This document shows positions 1 to 8,333 of a stretch of DNA of 64,000 bases, piece after piece. Source of the DNA: T3SED10-260 sp035363255 (GTDB lineage Bacteria; Caldisericota; Caldisericia; UBA6126); the NCBI GenBank assembly GCA_035363255.1, contig DAOSES010000002.1:62001-126000 (forward strand). Reading direction: 5' to 3'. Position numbers and translations under genes: made by a program. How positions within the stretch are numbered: position 1 is the first letter of the stretch; each line of letters begins with the position of its first letter. The notes beneath the pieces were generated by a model. It did not search any database. It saw nothing but the letters and a program-made list of their open reading frames with translations, and had not been told where the DNA came from.

Positions 1-110
1 TGGAACTGCATGGAATTATAAAATACGGGCACGTTGTTCCTCTTGATACTCCTGCTTTGATTGTTAAGAATTGTTTATTTTTGCTTATTTGGTGGCATAG
101 GAGGAAATAA
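1..110 (+). CDS. C-terminal end of an upstream gene (partial)
   Basis: Reading from position 3, the + frame stays open to a TAA at 108-110, giving a tail that begins ELHGIIKYGH and ends IWWHRRK. The stop overlaps the ATG of the next gene (TAATG), an arrangement typical of translationally coupled genes, which is the main reason to think it is coding. The tail faintly resembles the C-terminus of ketopantoate-reductase-like proteins (Glu, then Gly-x-x-x-x-x-x-TP), but this is too short to trust. The gene would start outside the window. Confidence 0.3.
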   Translation, partial: ELHGIIKYGHVVPLDTPALIVKNCLFLLIWWHRRK

Positions 111-1942
111 TGAAAAAAGGTTTATTTCTGGTTTTAAGTTTTTTTGTAATTACTTCCATTTTTGCAAGCCCATCGGTGCTTGCTAAATCGGTTAGTATCC
201 CTTCGGTCAATATCACTGGCACCATCAACAAAGATGCCTCTGTTTTGATAGTAGAAAATCGTACCATCAAATTTGATGGAGACTTTACCTTTGGCTTCTA
301 TGAGCTCCCTAAAAGTGATATGGGCAAGGTTACCAATCTCAAAGTTAGCGAGGGAAATAAAGACTACGCTCTTGAAACCGTTGCCAGTAGAATGCCAGGC
401 ACCTATGTAATCACCGATTTACCCGACAAAACCAGAGTAGACTTTTTCTTCAACGCGCTTAATGAAAGCAGAACTTTTACTTTTACCTATCTCATAGCTG
501 AAGGTGTTAAAGTTTATCAAGATTATGGTCAATTTTACTGGAAGCTACAGGGAAAGGGTTGGGACTCCCAAGTTGATTCATTTACTGCTACCCTCAATTG
601 GAAAGATTCAATCCCTACCGAAAACTATCATGTTTGGTCTCATGGATCTTTATGGGGAAACTTTACAAAAACTAATGAACGAAGCTCCTATCTTGAAGTT
701 GCTCCCGTTCCCTCCAATACTTTTGTAGAAGTACGAGTAATGTTGCCTTCCTCCTATTTCACTGCCAACAAAATTGAAGGCACTATTTACGACAAAGCAC
801 TCAAAGAAGAAACTAAATGGGCAGACCAAGCAAATGCTATTCGCAATAGAACCAAAAACCTGTTGAAAATGGGATACTTCCTTCAAATCTTTTTCATTCT
901 TTTGGCTCTGTTTTTAGCATGGAACTATTTCCGCTTATATTCAAAGTATGGCAAAGAACACCAAATTGCCAATGAATCGATCTATTACCGCGAACCCCCC
1001 TCCGACTTAAAGCCTGCCATAGTGGGAATGCTGTACAATTTCCAGAAATATGATGAAAAATACCTGCAAGCCACGATGATTGATCTTATTCGTCGAAAAC
1101 ATCTCCAATATGATGAAATTAAGGGAAATATTCTTACCAGAGATCACCAACTAACCCTTTTAACCAACAAAGAAGACAAACTGGAAGATTTCGAAGATCT
1201 ACTTCTTAATAAAATTATCTTTGAAGGCAAAACTCAAGTAACCCTCAAAGGACTAAAAAAGAAATTCAACGCTGGCAATACTAGATATTACTACCTATTC
1301 AATGATTTTAAGAGTAAAATTCAGAAGCAGGCTAGAAAATTGGGCTATTTTGATGACAAGAGCAATTCGATTTCAACTTCTGTTTTGTGGTGGGGTATAT
1401 TTCTGATCTTCATTGGAGGTTTGGCTGGATTACTTATTCCAACCATACTGCTTGGGAATCCAACCTGGGGCTTCATGTCGCTGGTTCCTGTAGGCTTTTT
1501 CTATGCTTTTGGACACAGTGCTCTCAAACGTCGAACTGAACTTGGTAAGCAGGAATACTCCAAGTGGAAAGCTTTTCGTTTGTTTATGAAGGATTTTTCA
1601 AATCTTAAGGAATATGGTCCTAAATCCCTTATTATATGGGAACGTTTTCTAGTATATGCTACCGTTTTTGGAATTGCTTCCATTATTTTAAAAGTCTTGA
1701 AAATTGTGGCACCCACTTTGAATGATATGGATAAAGGCACTCTTCTTGCTCCTGCTATGTTTACTGCAGGCACAATGCCTTCTTTTACCAGTCTCAATAG
1801 TGCGCTTTCGGGAATCTCTTCCATGGCTGGTTCTATTGCTCGTACTGCATCCTCGTCTTCCAGCTCGGGTTCTGGTGGCGGTGGCGGTTTCTCCAGTGGC
1901 GGTGGCGGTGGCGGTGGAGGTTCTGGCGGAGGCTTTGGCTAG
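110..1942 (+). CDS. DUF2207 family predicted membrane protein, copy 1
   Basis: This is a 610-residue protein with a signal peptide (about residues 1-25), an extracytoplasmic beta-rich DUF2207 region to about residue 230, one membrane segment near 255-270, a cytoplasmic part, a two-segment membrane hairpin near 430-470, and a Ser/Gly-rich tail. The family is found in many bacteria and its biochemical role is unknown. The start is fixed by AGGAGG seven bases upstream of the ATG. A paralog with the same architecture lies at 5137-7002, with a near-identical glycine-rich tail. The end overlaps the proposed start of the ABC ATPase gene. The family call is confident; function is open. Confidence 0.85.
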   Translation: MKKGLFLVLSFFVITSIFASPSVLAKSVSIPSVNITGTINKDASVLIVENRTIKFDGDFTFGFYELPKSDMGKVTNLKVSEGNKDYALETVASRMPGTYVITDLPDKTRVDFFFNALNESRTFTFTYLIAEGVKVYQDYGQFYWKLQGKGWDSQVDSFTATLNWKDSIPTENYHVWSHGSLWGNFTKTNERSSYLEVAPVPSNTFVEVRVMLPSSYFTANKIEGTIYDKALKEETKWADQANAIRNRTKNLLKMGYFLQIFFILLALFLAWNYFRLYSKYGKEHQIANESIYYREPPSDLKPAIVGMLYNFQKYDEKYLQATMIDLIRRKHLQYDEIKGNILTRDHQLTLLTNKEDKLEDFEDLLLNKIIFEGKTQVTLKGLKKKFNAGNTRYYYLFNDFKSKIQKQARKLGYFDDKSNSISTSVLWWGIFLIFIGGLAGLLIPTILLGNPTWGFMSLVPVGFFYAFGHSALKRRTELGKQEYSKWKAFRLFMKDFSNLKEYGPKSLIIWERFLVYATVFGIASIILKVLKIVAPTLNDMDKGTLLAPAMFTAGTMPSFTSLNSALSGISSMAGSIARTASSSSSSGSGGGGGFSSGGGGGGGGSGGGFG

Positions 1943-2624
1943 CGAAAAAGTTTTGAATACCATCGATCAACAAAGCTTGTTTTATCTTGATCAGGTTCGA
2001 TACAAGCATATCCTGTCGATACCTGAATTGAGTGTTCCTACTGGTAGAATAACTTGTATTCTTGGACCCAGCGGGAGTGGAAAAACTACTTTTCTTCGCC
2101 TGCTAAACAAGATGATATCTCCCGATTCAGGAAATATTTATTACCAATCCGAGGATATAAAACAAATCAAATCGGTATTCCTCAGGCGAAGGGTGTGTCT
2201 GCTATCTCAAGAGCCAAGAATCTTTGAAGGAAATGTTAGAGATAACCTTTTGCAAGGTATTCGCTTTCACCAAAAACCCTTCCCCTCAGACGAAGTATTA
2301 AAAACAACTCTTCATCAAGTTAAACTGGGCAAAGGATTGGAGGAAGATTGTGTGCGTTTTTCAGGGGGTGAAAAGCAACGTCTTGCTTTAGCTCGTATCC
2401 TCTTGTTGAAACCTGAGGTGTTTCTTCTGGATGAACCCTCCTCCTCCCTTGATGATGCCACCGAAGAACTGATCATTGAAAGGGTCACCCAGGAAGCAAG
2501 AAACGCTCAAAAATCTCTCATCATGGTTACTCATTCGAGCTTGATTGCCCAAAAGTATGGAGAATATATCATTCACTTTTCAGAAGAGCAAAGTCCTTCC
2601 ATATCGGGAGCAAAGCATGGATAG
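1935..2624 (+). CDS. fetA: FetA-type ABC transporter ATP-binding protein
   Basis: This ATPase energises the FetB permease encoded next to it; the E. coli FetAB pair is linked to iron export and oxidative-stress resistance. Visible motifs are Walker A GPSGSGKTT, Q-loop LLSQEPRIF, signature FSGGEKQRL, Walker B VFLLDEPSSSLD and H-loop VTHS. The frame is open far upstream, but those residues only mirror the glycine-rich tail of the DUF2207 gene in another frame. I therefore choose the TTG at 1935, with GGCGGAGG four bases upstream, giving 229 residues, the usual size. The start lies within the upstream gene (8-nt overlap), and the stop overlaps fetB, so coupling is likely. Substrate is inferred from family only. 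Confidence 0.82.
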   Translation: MASEKVLNTIDQQSLFYLDQVRYKHILSIPELSVPTGRITCILGPSGSGKTTFLRLLNKMISPDSGNIYYQSEDIKQIKSVFLRRRVCLLSQEPRIFEGNVRDNLLQGIRFHQKPFPSDEVLKTTLHQVKLGKGLEEDCVRFSGGEKQRLALARILLLKPEVFLLDEPSSSLDDATEELIIERVTQEARNAQKSLIMVTHSSLIAQKYGEYIIHFSEEQSPSISGAKHG

Positions 2625-3396
2625 TGTTTTAGATCTCAGCTTTTTTCAAGTCTTGCTGGCATATGCCTTTGCCTTGATGGTCTTGGCTATCGTACGCCTT
2701 CGAGGAATCAACAGAGAAAAGGAGATTTTAATATCTTCCATAAGAATGAGCCTTCAACTAGTTCTTACAGGGTTTGTTCTGGTGTATATTTTTAAACGAC
2801 CCAATCCCTGGCTTACCCTTGGTATTATTTTGCTGATGGAGGCTTTTGCAATTCATACTGTTTTGCATAAATATCAAAAAACTATTTCACCCCAACTTAA
2901 AAAAGTTATTATTGCATCCTTGTCTATAGGTACTATGAGTTGTTTGTTCTATTTTTTACTTGTGGTGGTTCGTATTTTTCCATGGTACAATCCACAATAT
3001 TTCATACCCATTGCTGGAATGCTCATTGGCAATTCGATGACGGGCATTTCACTCGGAGTCAAATCTCTTATGGATGCTATGACTATCCAACGTGCTATGG
3101 TGGAAGAAGCCCTGGTGTTGGGTGCCAATCCTCAAGCGGCTACAAAAAGCATCATCAATCGCACCTTTGATTCAGCTATTCTCCCTACTTTGAATTCGAT
3201 GATGGGCATGGGAATCATCTTTTTGCCTGGTATGATGACAGGTCAGATTCTTTCCGGAGTATCTCCTCTAACAGCAATATCTTATCAAATTGCTATCATG
3301 TTGGGTATTTTAGGAGCGGTATCGCTATCAGTAATACTTCTCTTACAATGGGGTTACAAGACCTTTTTTAACAGGGATGATCAGCTCAACCCATAG
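2617..3396 (+). CDS. fetB: FetB/YbbM family ABC transporter permease (UPF0014)
   Basis: This 259-residue polytopic membrane protein matches the UPF0014/FetB family in length and in conserved stretches such as IAGMLIGNSM, the ALVLGANPQ region and FLPGMMTGQILSG. It would form the membrane channel for the ATPase encoded immediately upstream. In E. coli the complex is reported to export iron. I place the start at the ATG at 2617, preceded by CGGGAG; it overlaps the last 8 nt of the ATPase gene. The longer open frame to 2545 lies inside fetA and adds no family sequence. The stop lies 1 nt from the convergent nuclease gene. Confidence 0.88.
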   Translation: MDSVLDLSFFQVLLAYAFALMVLAIVRLRGINREKEILISSIRMSLQLVLTGFVLVYIFKRPNPWLTLGIILLMEAFAIHTVLHKYQKTISPQLKKVIIASLSIGTMSCLFYFLLVVVRIFPWYNPQYFIPIAGMLIGNSMTGISLGVKSLMDAMTIQRAMVEEALVLGANPQAATKSIINRTFDSAILPTLNSMMGMGIIFLPGMMTGQILSGVSPLTAISYQIAIMLGILGAVSLSVILLLQWGYKTFFNRDDQLNP

Positions 3397-3397
3397 A

Positions 3398-4219
3398 TTA
3401 CGTTTCCCAAAACCAACTATCCACGAGTTTTCCTTCGGGATCGAATAGAAAGACGGTATCACCATCGTTATTCCATATCGGTTTGTCCGAACCCCAAAAA
3501 AACGAATCCACTTCATGGCTACCTTTTCCAGAAAATAAGCTTATTTCTTCTCCTGGAGCAAGGTCTTTTTTGGGAAAAACAAAGCGTTGATGTGACTCAT
3601 CATGAAGAAAGAAGCCCTGGAGCTGGATGGACCTACTTCCAAGGTTCTTTAATCTCAGCCATTCACCGTTAATGTTTGTTCCATCATCTCCTGGGGCATC
3701 GTATTGAACTTTACTGATAGATAGCTTATGAGGGGATTTTTTCCATATTCCCCGTTCCAGCTCCTGAGCTTCCTGCTGAGTGTGTCTAAACTGAGCTCGT
3801 TTATTTTTGTTGCTCGAATCCGAAAAACAAAAAGCCAAACCTTCTTCAATTAGCTTGAGATTGACCATAAAGTCTCCAGCATAGACATAAGCCAGGTTTC
3901 GATCATATTGATCTTTTTTGATGATATCCAAGTCGATAGACATACCCGTTTCTTGAATAAGTCTAAGATTCAGATCTTTTGCTTCCTGGTAATATGCTTG
4001 CCCTTTTTCTGGGGTATTGATGCCTAAATATCGTATTAGACGACCATCCTGCAGTCTTATAGTATCGCCATCTATCACTTCTTTGACAAGAAAGTGGCTG
4101 TTGGTGGTATCAAGACTGGGCTGAGTGCTTACATTATCAATCTTGCAAGCATTAAAGAAAAGAAGTGAAAGCAGTAAAATAAGATTCACTCCTATCGTGA
4201 TTCTGATTCTCTTTTTCAT
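3398..4219 (-). CDS. Lipoprotein with thermonuclease and lamin-tail domains
   Basis: A signal sequence ending in FFNAC marks this as a lipoprotein held on the outer face of the membrane. Residues about 45-165 are a staphylococcal-nuclease (SNase) domain with the calcium/catalytic pattern VIDGDTI, RYLGINTPE and YDRNLAYV. Residues about 170-273 look like a lamin-tail domain (EWLRLKNLG, FVFPKKDLAPGE, NNDGDTVFLF), a fold often fused to secreted nucleases. A role in degrading extracellular DNA is inferred. The start is the ATG at 4219, because the GGAGG five bases upstream would otherwise lie inside the longer reading (ATG at 4231). Confidence 0.85.
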   Translation of the reverse strand: MKKRIRITIGVNLILLLSLLFFNACKIDNVSTQPSLDTTNSHFLVKEVIDGDTIRLQDGRLIRYLGINTPEKGQAYYQEAKDLNLRLIQETGMSIDLDIIKKDQYDRNLAYVYAGDFMVNLKLIEEGLAFCFSDSSNKNKRAQFRHTQQEAQELERGIWKKSPHKLSISKVQYDAPGDDGTNINGEWLRLKNLGSRSIQLQGFFLHDESHQRFVFPKKDLAPGEEISLFSGKGSHEVDSFFWGSDKPIWNNDGDTVFLFDPEGKLVDSWFWET

Positions 4220-4245
4220 TTTATCCTCCATTTTTCTTTTTTAAG

Positions 4246-4251
4246 TATAAT
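4246..4251 (+). promoter_or_regulatory. Candidate -10 box upstream of the 280-residue membrane protein
   Basis: A perfect TATAAT lies in the short divergent space before the gene at 4273, followed by GGAGA and the start codon. No good -35 hexamer is seen at 16-18 nt upstream, so this rests on the -10 match and position only. Confidence 0.4.
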
Positions 4252-4272
4252 AAAAACCATGGAGATCAACGA

Positions 4273-5115
4273 ATGAAACAAAACAAAAAAGTAATGGTGT
4301 ATTTTGCAGGTGTTTGGATTTTTTTACTACTTCTATTTCAGTTTGGCCCAAAGCAAAGTCTGAAACCCTTTCAAACAAACGAACTCGAACTCTTTCAAGG
4401 AAATATTTCTCAGGATTTGCTGTTCATAGATATGCCCACCTTGGATCTTAAGCCCTATCAAGTAAATCAATATCCCTTTCTTCCCCCCTTATATCTTGGC
4501 TTACCAAGCGATATTCCCTATAATGTTCAGGTTTTTCTTGAAAAGCGAAACCAGTATATTCACCAGTTTGCTAAAAGTTTTCTAAGTCAAGCCAACTATT
4601 CTGAAAGCCCCTTTATCTCACCATTTGAAAAAATTCAACAAATTCGAGAAATTTTACCTTGCCAATATAACCAAAGGGAAGCACTAGCAGTATTAAGCGA
4701 CAATCTAATCCTGTTAGATCAGAGTCTTGAGCTTTTAAGTTATCCCCACGAAATGCAAGGAAGCTATTCCTATAACTATCATGGGCATATCATTAGCACC
4801 CAGTTTCCTGACAGATTCTGGAAGCAATATTCAGTGGGTGGTTCGGGAGGCATAAAAGCCTATCTCCAGCAAATCCAACTTAGCCCAAAAATACAGTTTA
4901 CCCCAGAGCTTTTAATTGGTGATAACACCTCGGAAAATATACCTTTTAAACACATCAAAGCTATCCATATCTATAAAGATCCCCAGTTAGTACCTACTCA
5001 ATCTTCTTTTTTTGGTAATGCAATCTACACTGGCATTCTTTCTCTCTGGGTGATGGCAATGTGGTATTTGATTCAACTTAGTCAAAAACGATTACAAAGA
5101 ATGATTCCAAAATAA
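4273..5115 (+). CDS. Unrecognised membrane-anchored protein between the DUF2207 paralogs
   Basis: I do not recognise this 280-residue protein. It has an N-terminal membrane segment (about residues 8-24), a mainly extracytoplasmic middle rich in Gln, Pro and Tyr, a short glycine patch (GGSGGIKA near residue 200), a second membrane segment at about 250-268, and a basic tail, so both ends are probably cytoplasmic. It has GGAGA seven bases before the ATG. It lies only 21 nt upstream of the second DUF2207 gene and is likely cotranscribed with it, suggesting a shared envelope function. No catalytic motif is visible. Confidence 0.65.
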   Translation: MKQNKKVMVYFAGVWIFLLLLFQFGPKQSLKPFQTNELELFQGNISQDLLFIDMPTLDLKPYQVNQYPFLPPLYLGLPSDIPYNVQVFLEKRNQYIHQFAKSFLSQANYSESPFISPFEKIQQIREILPCQYNQREALAVLSDNLILLDQSLELLSYPHEMQGSYSYNYHGHIISTQFPDRFWKQYSVGGSGGIKAYLQQIQLSPKIQFTPELLIGDNTSENIPFKHIKAIHIYKDPQLVPTQSSFFGNAIYTGILSLWVMAMWYLIQLSQKRLQRMIPK

Positions 5116-5136
5116 GTAACAAGCTTGGGAGGAACG

Positions 5137-7002
5137 ATGAAAAAAATTATTATTTCTGCAAGCTGTTTATTGATATTGCTTTGTTTTATTCCTCAATGCA
5201 AAGTTTTAGCTCGTTCAATTTCTATTCCTTCAGTGCAGATAGAAGCTACGATCAAAGCTGACGGCACAGTGCTCATAGAAGAACATCGTACGATTCGCTT
5301 TGAGGGTTCTTTCACAGAGGGATTTTACGAACTAAAAAAATCAGACTATGTTTTTAGCGATTTCTCTCTTTCAGACGAAGAGGGAGAATACTTAGAAGAT
5401 CTATCACTAAACAAAAAAAGTCGTACTTTTCATCGATCTGAAAACTCTGACAGTGTGAGGATAGAGTTTTATTACCAGGCTAATGACACCCAAAAAACAT
5501 TTATTTTTCGATATCAGATACGCCAAGTCATCGATCTCTATGACGATTTTGGAGAGTTCTACTGGAAGCTCCAGGGCGATGGCTGGGATTTTGTGGTTGA
5601 TCAATTTGATGCTGAGATAAGATGGGAAAGTGCTGTTCCAATAGAAGATTATCGCATATGGGCATATGGACCTCTTTGGGGCGAAGCTTTGCGAGTTGAT
5701 GATCAGCATGCAAGTGTCAAGGTGACTCACGTTCCACGCAACAGTTTTGTTGAAGTTCGTCTTCTACTGCCTTCATCGTATTTTACAATGAAACAAACCC
5801 ATACAGGAAGTCTATTGGAGCAAATCTTAGAGCAAGAAATAAAAAATGCTGAAGAAGCAAATCGTAAGAGAGATGAAGCGAAAAAACTCCTTGAAATTCA
5901 GGAACAAAGAAACAAAATACGAAGCGAAATTGGCAAACAATTAATTCAAGCTATGAATTTGCTTGCCTTGCTCCTACTTTTGCTCTATGTCTATCTTTAT
6001 CTAGTTTTTGGAAAAGAACGTTTTGCTGAAAAACAGCACATTTATTACCGAGAGCCTCCATCCGAGTTAAAACCAGCTTTGGCTGGCCTTCTATGCAATA
6101 TGAATCGATGGGATGACAAGTTTCTTCAAGCAACGATACTCGACTTAATTAGGCGAAAACGCATCAAATTTGAGGTAATCACAAAAGAAAAAAAACAAAT
6201 GGAAAAAAAACTTACCCTATTGGACAACGATAAAGATAGCCTGGCTGATTACGAATTCATCTTACTGCATCGCATGATTTTTGATCAAAAAAGAACTCTT
6301 ACTTTTAAAGAGCTAAACAGGCAGTTTAGTGAATCTCACGATCATTTTAAGAAAGTTTTTCAGGAGCTAAAAAATTGTCTGAAAAAGGAGATGAAAAGTA
6401 TTGGGCACTTCGATAGAAGTAGTGACAATAGATCTCTATTTGCACTTATTTTAGGAGTTATTCTTACACTCCTGGGTCCCATTGTTTTTTCTATCTTATC
6501 GGTATTTTTTATGAGGCAGGCAGTGCTTGGTTTCTATGTTTTATGGCCAGTCGGGCTATTGTATTGGCTAGGAAGCAAAGCACTCCAGAGAAGATCGGTG
6601 ACTGGTACAGAAGAATTCTCCAAATGGCGAGCTTTTCGTTCATTCATGAAAGATTTTTCCAACCTTAAGGCACATGCTCCACAATCATTGATAGTATGGG
6701 AGCGATATTTGGTTTATGCCACTGCTTTTGGAATTGCGAAAGTTGTGCTTAAGGCTTTACGTGTATCAGTTCCACATCTGATCGATAAAAGCAAAGGAAC
6801 TTTTCTTACACCTTCGCTTTTTGCTCAGGATGCAATTCCAAATATGCGCGACTTACAAAATTCCATACGAGGCATATCTACCATATCCAACTCAGTCCAA
6901 CGAGTTGCAGGATCTTCCTACAGCTCAGGAACAGGCACAGGCGGAGGCTTCTCCAGTGGTGGCGGAGGTGGTGGAGGAGGTTCGGGTGGTGGCTTTAGAT
7001 AG
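5137..7002 (+). CDS. DUF2207 family predicted membrane protein, copy 2
   Basis: A 621-residue paralog of the protein at 110-1942, with the same signal peptide, extracytoplasmic DUF2207 region, single membrane helix near residue 280, cytoplasmic region, C-terminal membrane hairpin and poly-glycine tail. Shared stretches include YYREPPSELKPA, LDLIRRKR, KDFSNLK and WERYLVYAT. I use the ATG at 5137, since GGGAGGA sits four bases upstream; the longer TTG reading places that site inside the gene. The 3' end overlaps the convergent AOX-like gene by 8 nt. Function unknown for the family. Confidence 0.85.
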   Translation: MKKIIISASCLLILLCFIPQCKVLARSISIPSVQIEATIKADGTVLIEEHRTIRFEGSFTEGFYELKKSDYVFSDFSLSDEEGEYLEDLSLNKKSRTFHRSENSDSVRIEFYYQANDTQKTFIFRYQIRQVIDLYDDFGEFYWKLQGDGWDFVVDQFDAEIRWESAVPIEDYRIWAYGPLWGEALRVDDQHASVKVTHVPRNSFVEVRLLLPSSYFTMKQTHTGSLLEQILEQEIKNAEEANRKRDEAKKLLEIQEQRNKIRSEIGKQLIQAMNLLALLLLLLYVYLYLVFGKERFAEKQHIYYREPPSELKPALAGLLCNMNRWDDKFLQATILDLIRRKRIKFEVITKEKKQMEKKLTLLDNDKDSLADYEFILLHRMIFDQKRTLTFKELNRQFSESHDHFKKVFQELKNCLKKEMKSIGHFDRSSDNRSLFALILGVILTLLGPIVFSILSVFFMRQAVLGFYVLWPVGLLYWLGSKALQRRSVTGTEEFSKWRAFRSFMKDFSNLKAHAPQSLIVWERYLVYATAFGIAKVVLKALRVSVPHLIDKSKGTFLTPSLFAQDAIPNMRDLQNSIRGISTISNSVQRVAGSSYSSGTGTGGGFSSGGGGGGGGSGGGFR

Positions 7003-7660
7003 GCATACCCTCATAGCGAACAATGCTTGCTTCCTGTCCGCTGTACAAAAAACTATTATTCATATGATCGCGTTCATCCAGGGATATACGTCGAAAGATA
7101 TCTCCCCAGGTGGAAAGATCTGCATACTCTTTAACTAATGGATTGCTCATATTTTGCTGGTCCAAACCAGGATTATCCTTGACAAATTGGGCATAAACAT
7201 GTTCTGCATGATCTTCAAATTGGGCATTAAAGTCAAATCCCCAGCGGATATTCCAGAAAGCTACCGTTCGAGCAATCATCACATACATCATCACCATCAG
7301 CAAGCGGATAAGAGGTGCAAGATACCATGCATCCTTGATTCCGTCTTCTTTCATCTTTTCATTCAAGACTAAAAGATGCCAGTATTCATTGTCCTGAGCG
7401 TATCTTGCCCATTCGATAATGTCTTGTGAAGATTTGACTTTGGCAATCTGGGCATATTGCTTGGTGATATGGGCATATTTTCGAATTTCCCACTCACGGT
7501 AGGGGATGCAAGCCAAAGTTTCCAACAATTTGGCTTTGGAAAAGCTAGTTTTTTTCCCTGTTACCAGATCCATGCCCCAGAAAAATAGTTTTGCAATAGC
7601 GGAATACTTTAATCTCGGGCGATCAAGAGTAGCCTGGCATTCTTTTTTAAGGTCTATCAT
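6995..7660 (-). CDS. Alternative-oxidase-like diiron protein
   Basis: Alternative oxidase passes electrons from quinol directly to oxygen at a diiron site. This 221-residue protein carries the full expected ligand set in order: Glu47 in LLETLACIP, Glu92 and His95 (ExxH in NEYWH), Glu149 in FEDHAEHVY, and Glu196 and His199 (ExxH in LDERDH). Hydrophobic stretches near residues 113-135 could bind one membrane leaflet, as in known AOX. Length fits bacterial members. It is unusual in a genome of this type. Another ferritin-like diiron membrane protein is possible, but the motif order favours AOX. The gene converges on the DUF2207 gene and has an inverted repeat upstream. Confidence 0.75.
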   Translation of the reverse strand: MIDLKKECQATLDRPRLKYSAIAKLFFWGMDLVTGKKTSFSKAKLLETLACIPYREWEIRKYAHITKQYAQIAKVKSSQDIIEWARYAQDNEYWHLLVLNEKMKEDGIKDAWYLAPLIRLLMVMMYVMIARTVAFWNIRWGFDFNAQFEDHAEHVYAQFVKDNPGLDQQNMSNPLVKEYADLSTWGDIFRRISLDERDHMNNSFLYSGQEASIVRYEGMPI

Positions 7661-7690
7661 TAGGTATCCATCCTCTTTTATGTTGAATAT

Positions 7691-7721
7691 ACTATTTGAA
7701 GCCTAAGAAGACTCAAATAGT
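7691..7721. promoter_or_regulatory. Inverted repeat upstream of the AOX-like gene
   Basis: ACTATTTGA and TCAAATAGT form a perfect 9-bp inverted repeat around a 13-nt centre, 30 nt upstream of the AOX-like start on the minus strand. It could be an operator, or a terminator for the flavoprotein gene ending at 7757. No T-run follows it, which slightly favours an operator. Confidence 0.35.
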
Positions 7722-7756
7722 TCCCTGATGTTTAAGTTTGTCTGTTTCTCAAGAGT

Positions 7757-8332
7757 TTATTCTGCGATTAGGCTTTGATGCAATTGATGCGCAACTGCTT
7801 TGGCGTTTTCCATTGCTTGGGGTTGCTTTTCCAGATCTTTAGCACCTCCTAAATCTCCAACAACCAGTGATCCTCCATTTTTCATTCCAAAATACTCATA
7901 AAACCAGTCATCCATATAAGTTCTCACAGATTCGAAATATTTGAGCTCTGCCCCCTGTGTGAGAATATAAGCATAAGCTTTCTTTTTCAGGTTTTGAGAG
8001 CGTTCTTTACTGCATAAAAAGGTGTATAAACGATCAATAAATGTTTTCCCCGTTCCAGTGATATGTCCAATGTAGATTGGACTTCCAAACAATACTGCTT
8101 GTGCTCCATCAATAGCTTCCAACACGGGAATCAGATCATCCTGCTGAGAGCAATAATGGGTGTCTGGTTTGGAACAGGCGGAACAGGCCAGGCATCCTTT
8201 AAAATGATAGTCATACAAGTCAAAGTGGACAAAATCGTCCCCTTGTTGTTTTAATTCCTCTTCTACTGTTTTGAGCAGGAGAGAAGTACTTCCTGCTTTG
8301 TTTGGGCTTGCATTGATGGATACAATTTTCAT
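7757..8332 (-). CDS. Iron-sulfur flavoprotein / NADPH-dependent FMN reductase family
   Basis: A 191-residue flavodoxin-fold protein. The FMN-binding loop SPNKAGST lies near residue 10, a second loop GSPIYIGHITG near residue 83, and the compact cysteine pattern C-x2-C-x2-C-x7-C near residue 50 (GCLACSACSK then HYC) matches the 4Fe-4S site of archaeal and clostridial iron-sulfur flavoproteins. These proteins pass electrons between ferredoxin-like donors and acceptors such as oxygen or peroxide. The ATG at 8332 follows the stop of the upstream lipoprotein gene by one base, so it is probably translationally coupled; the TTG at 8353 is less likely. Confidence 0.85.
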   Translation of the reverse strand: MKIVSINASPNKAGSTSLLLKTVEEELKQQGDDFVHFDLYDYHFKGCLACSACSKPDTHYCSQQDDLIPVLEAIDGAQAVLFGSPIYIGHITGTGKTFIDRLYTFLCSKERSQNLKKKAYAYILTQGAELKYFESVRTYMDDWFYEYFGMKNGGSLVVGDLGGAKDLEKQPQAMENAKAVAHQLHQSLIAE

Positions 8333-8333
8333 T

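Noticed and set aside
1722..1934. Upstream extension of the ABC ATPase frame
   Set aside because: The translated residues are an alternative-frame reading of the DUF2207 gene, including its Gly-rich tail, and lack any ABC-family similarity; the gene more likely begins at the TTG at 1935.
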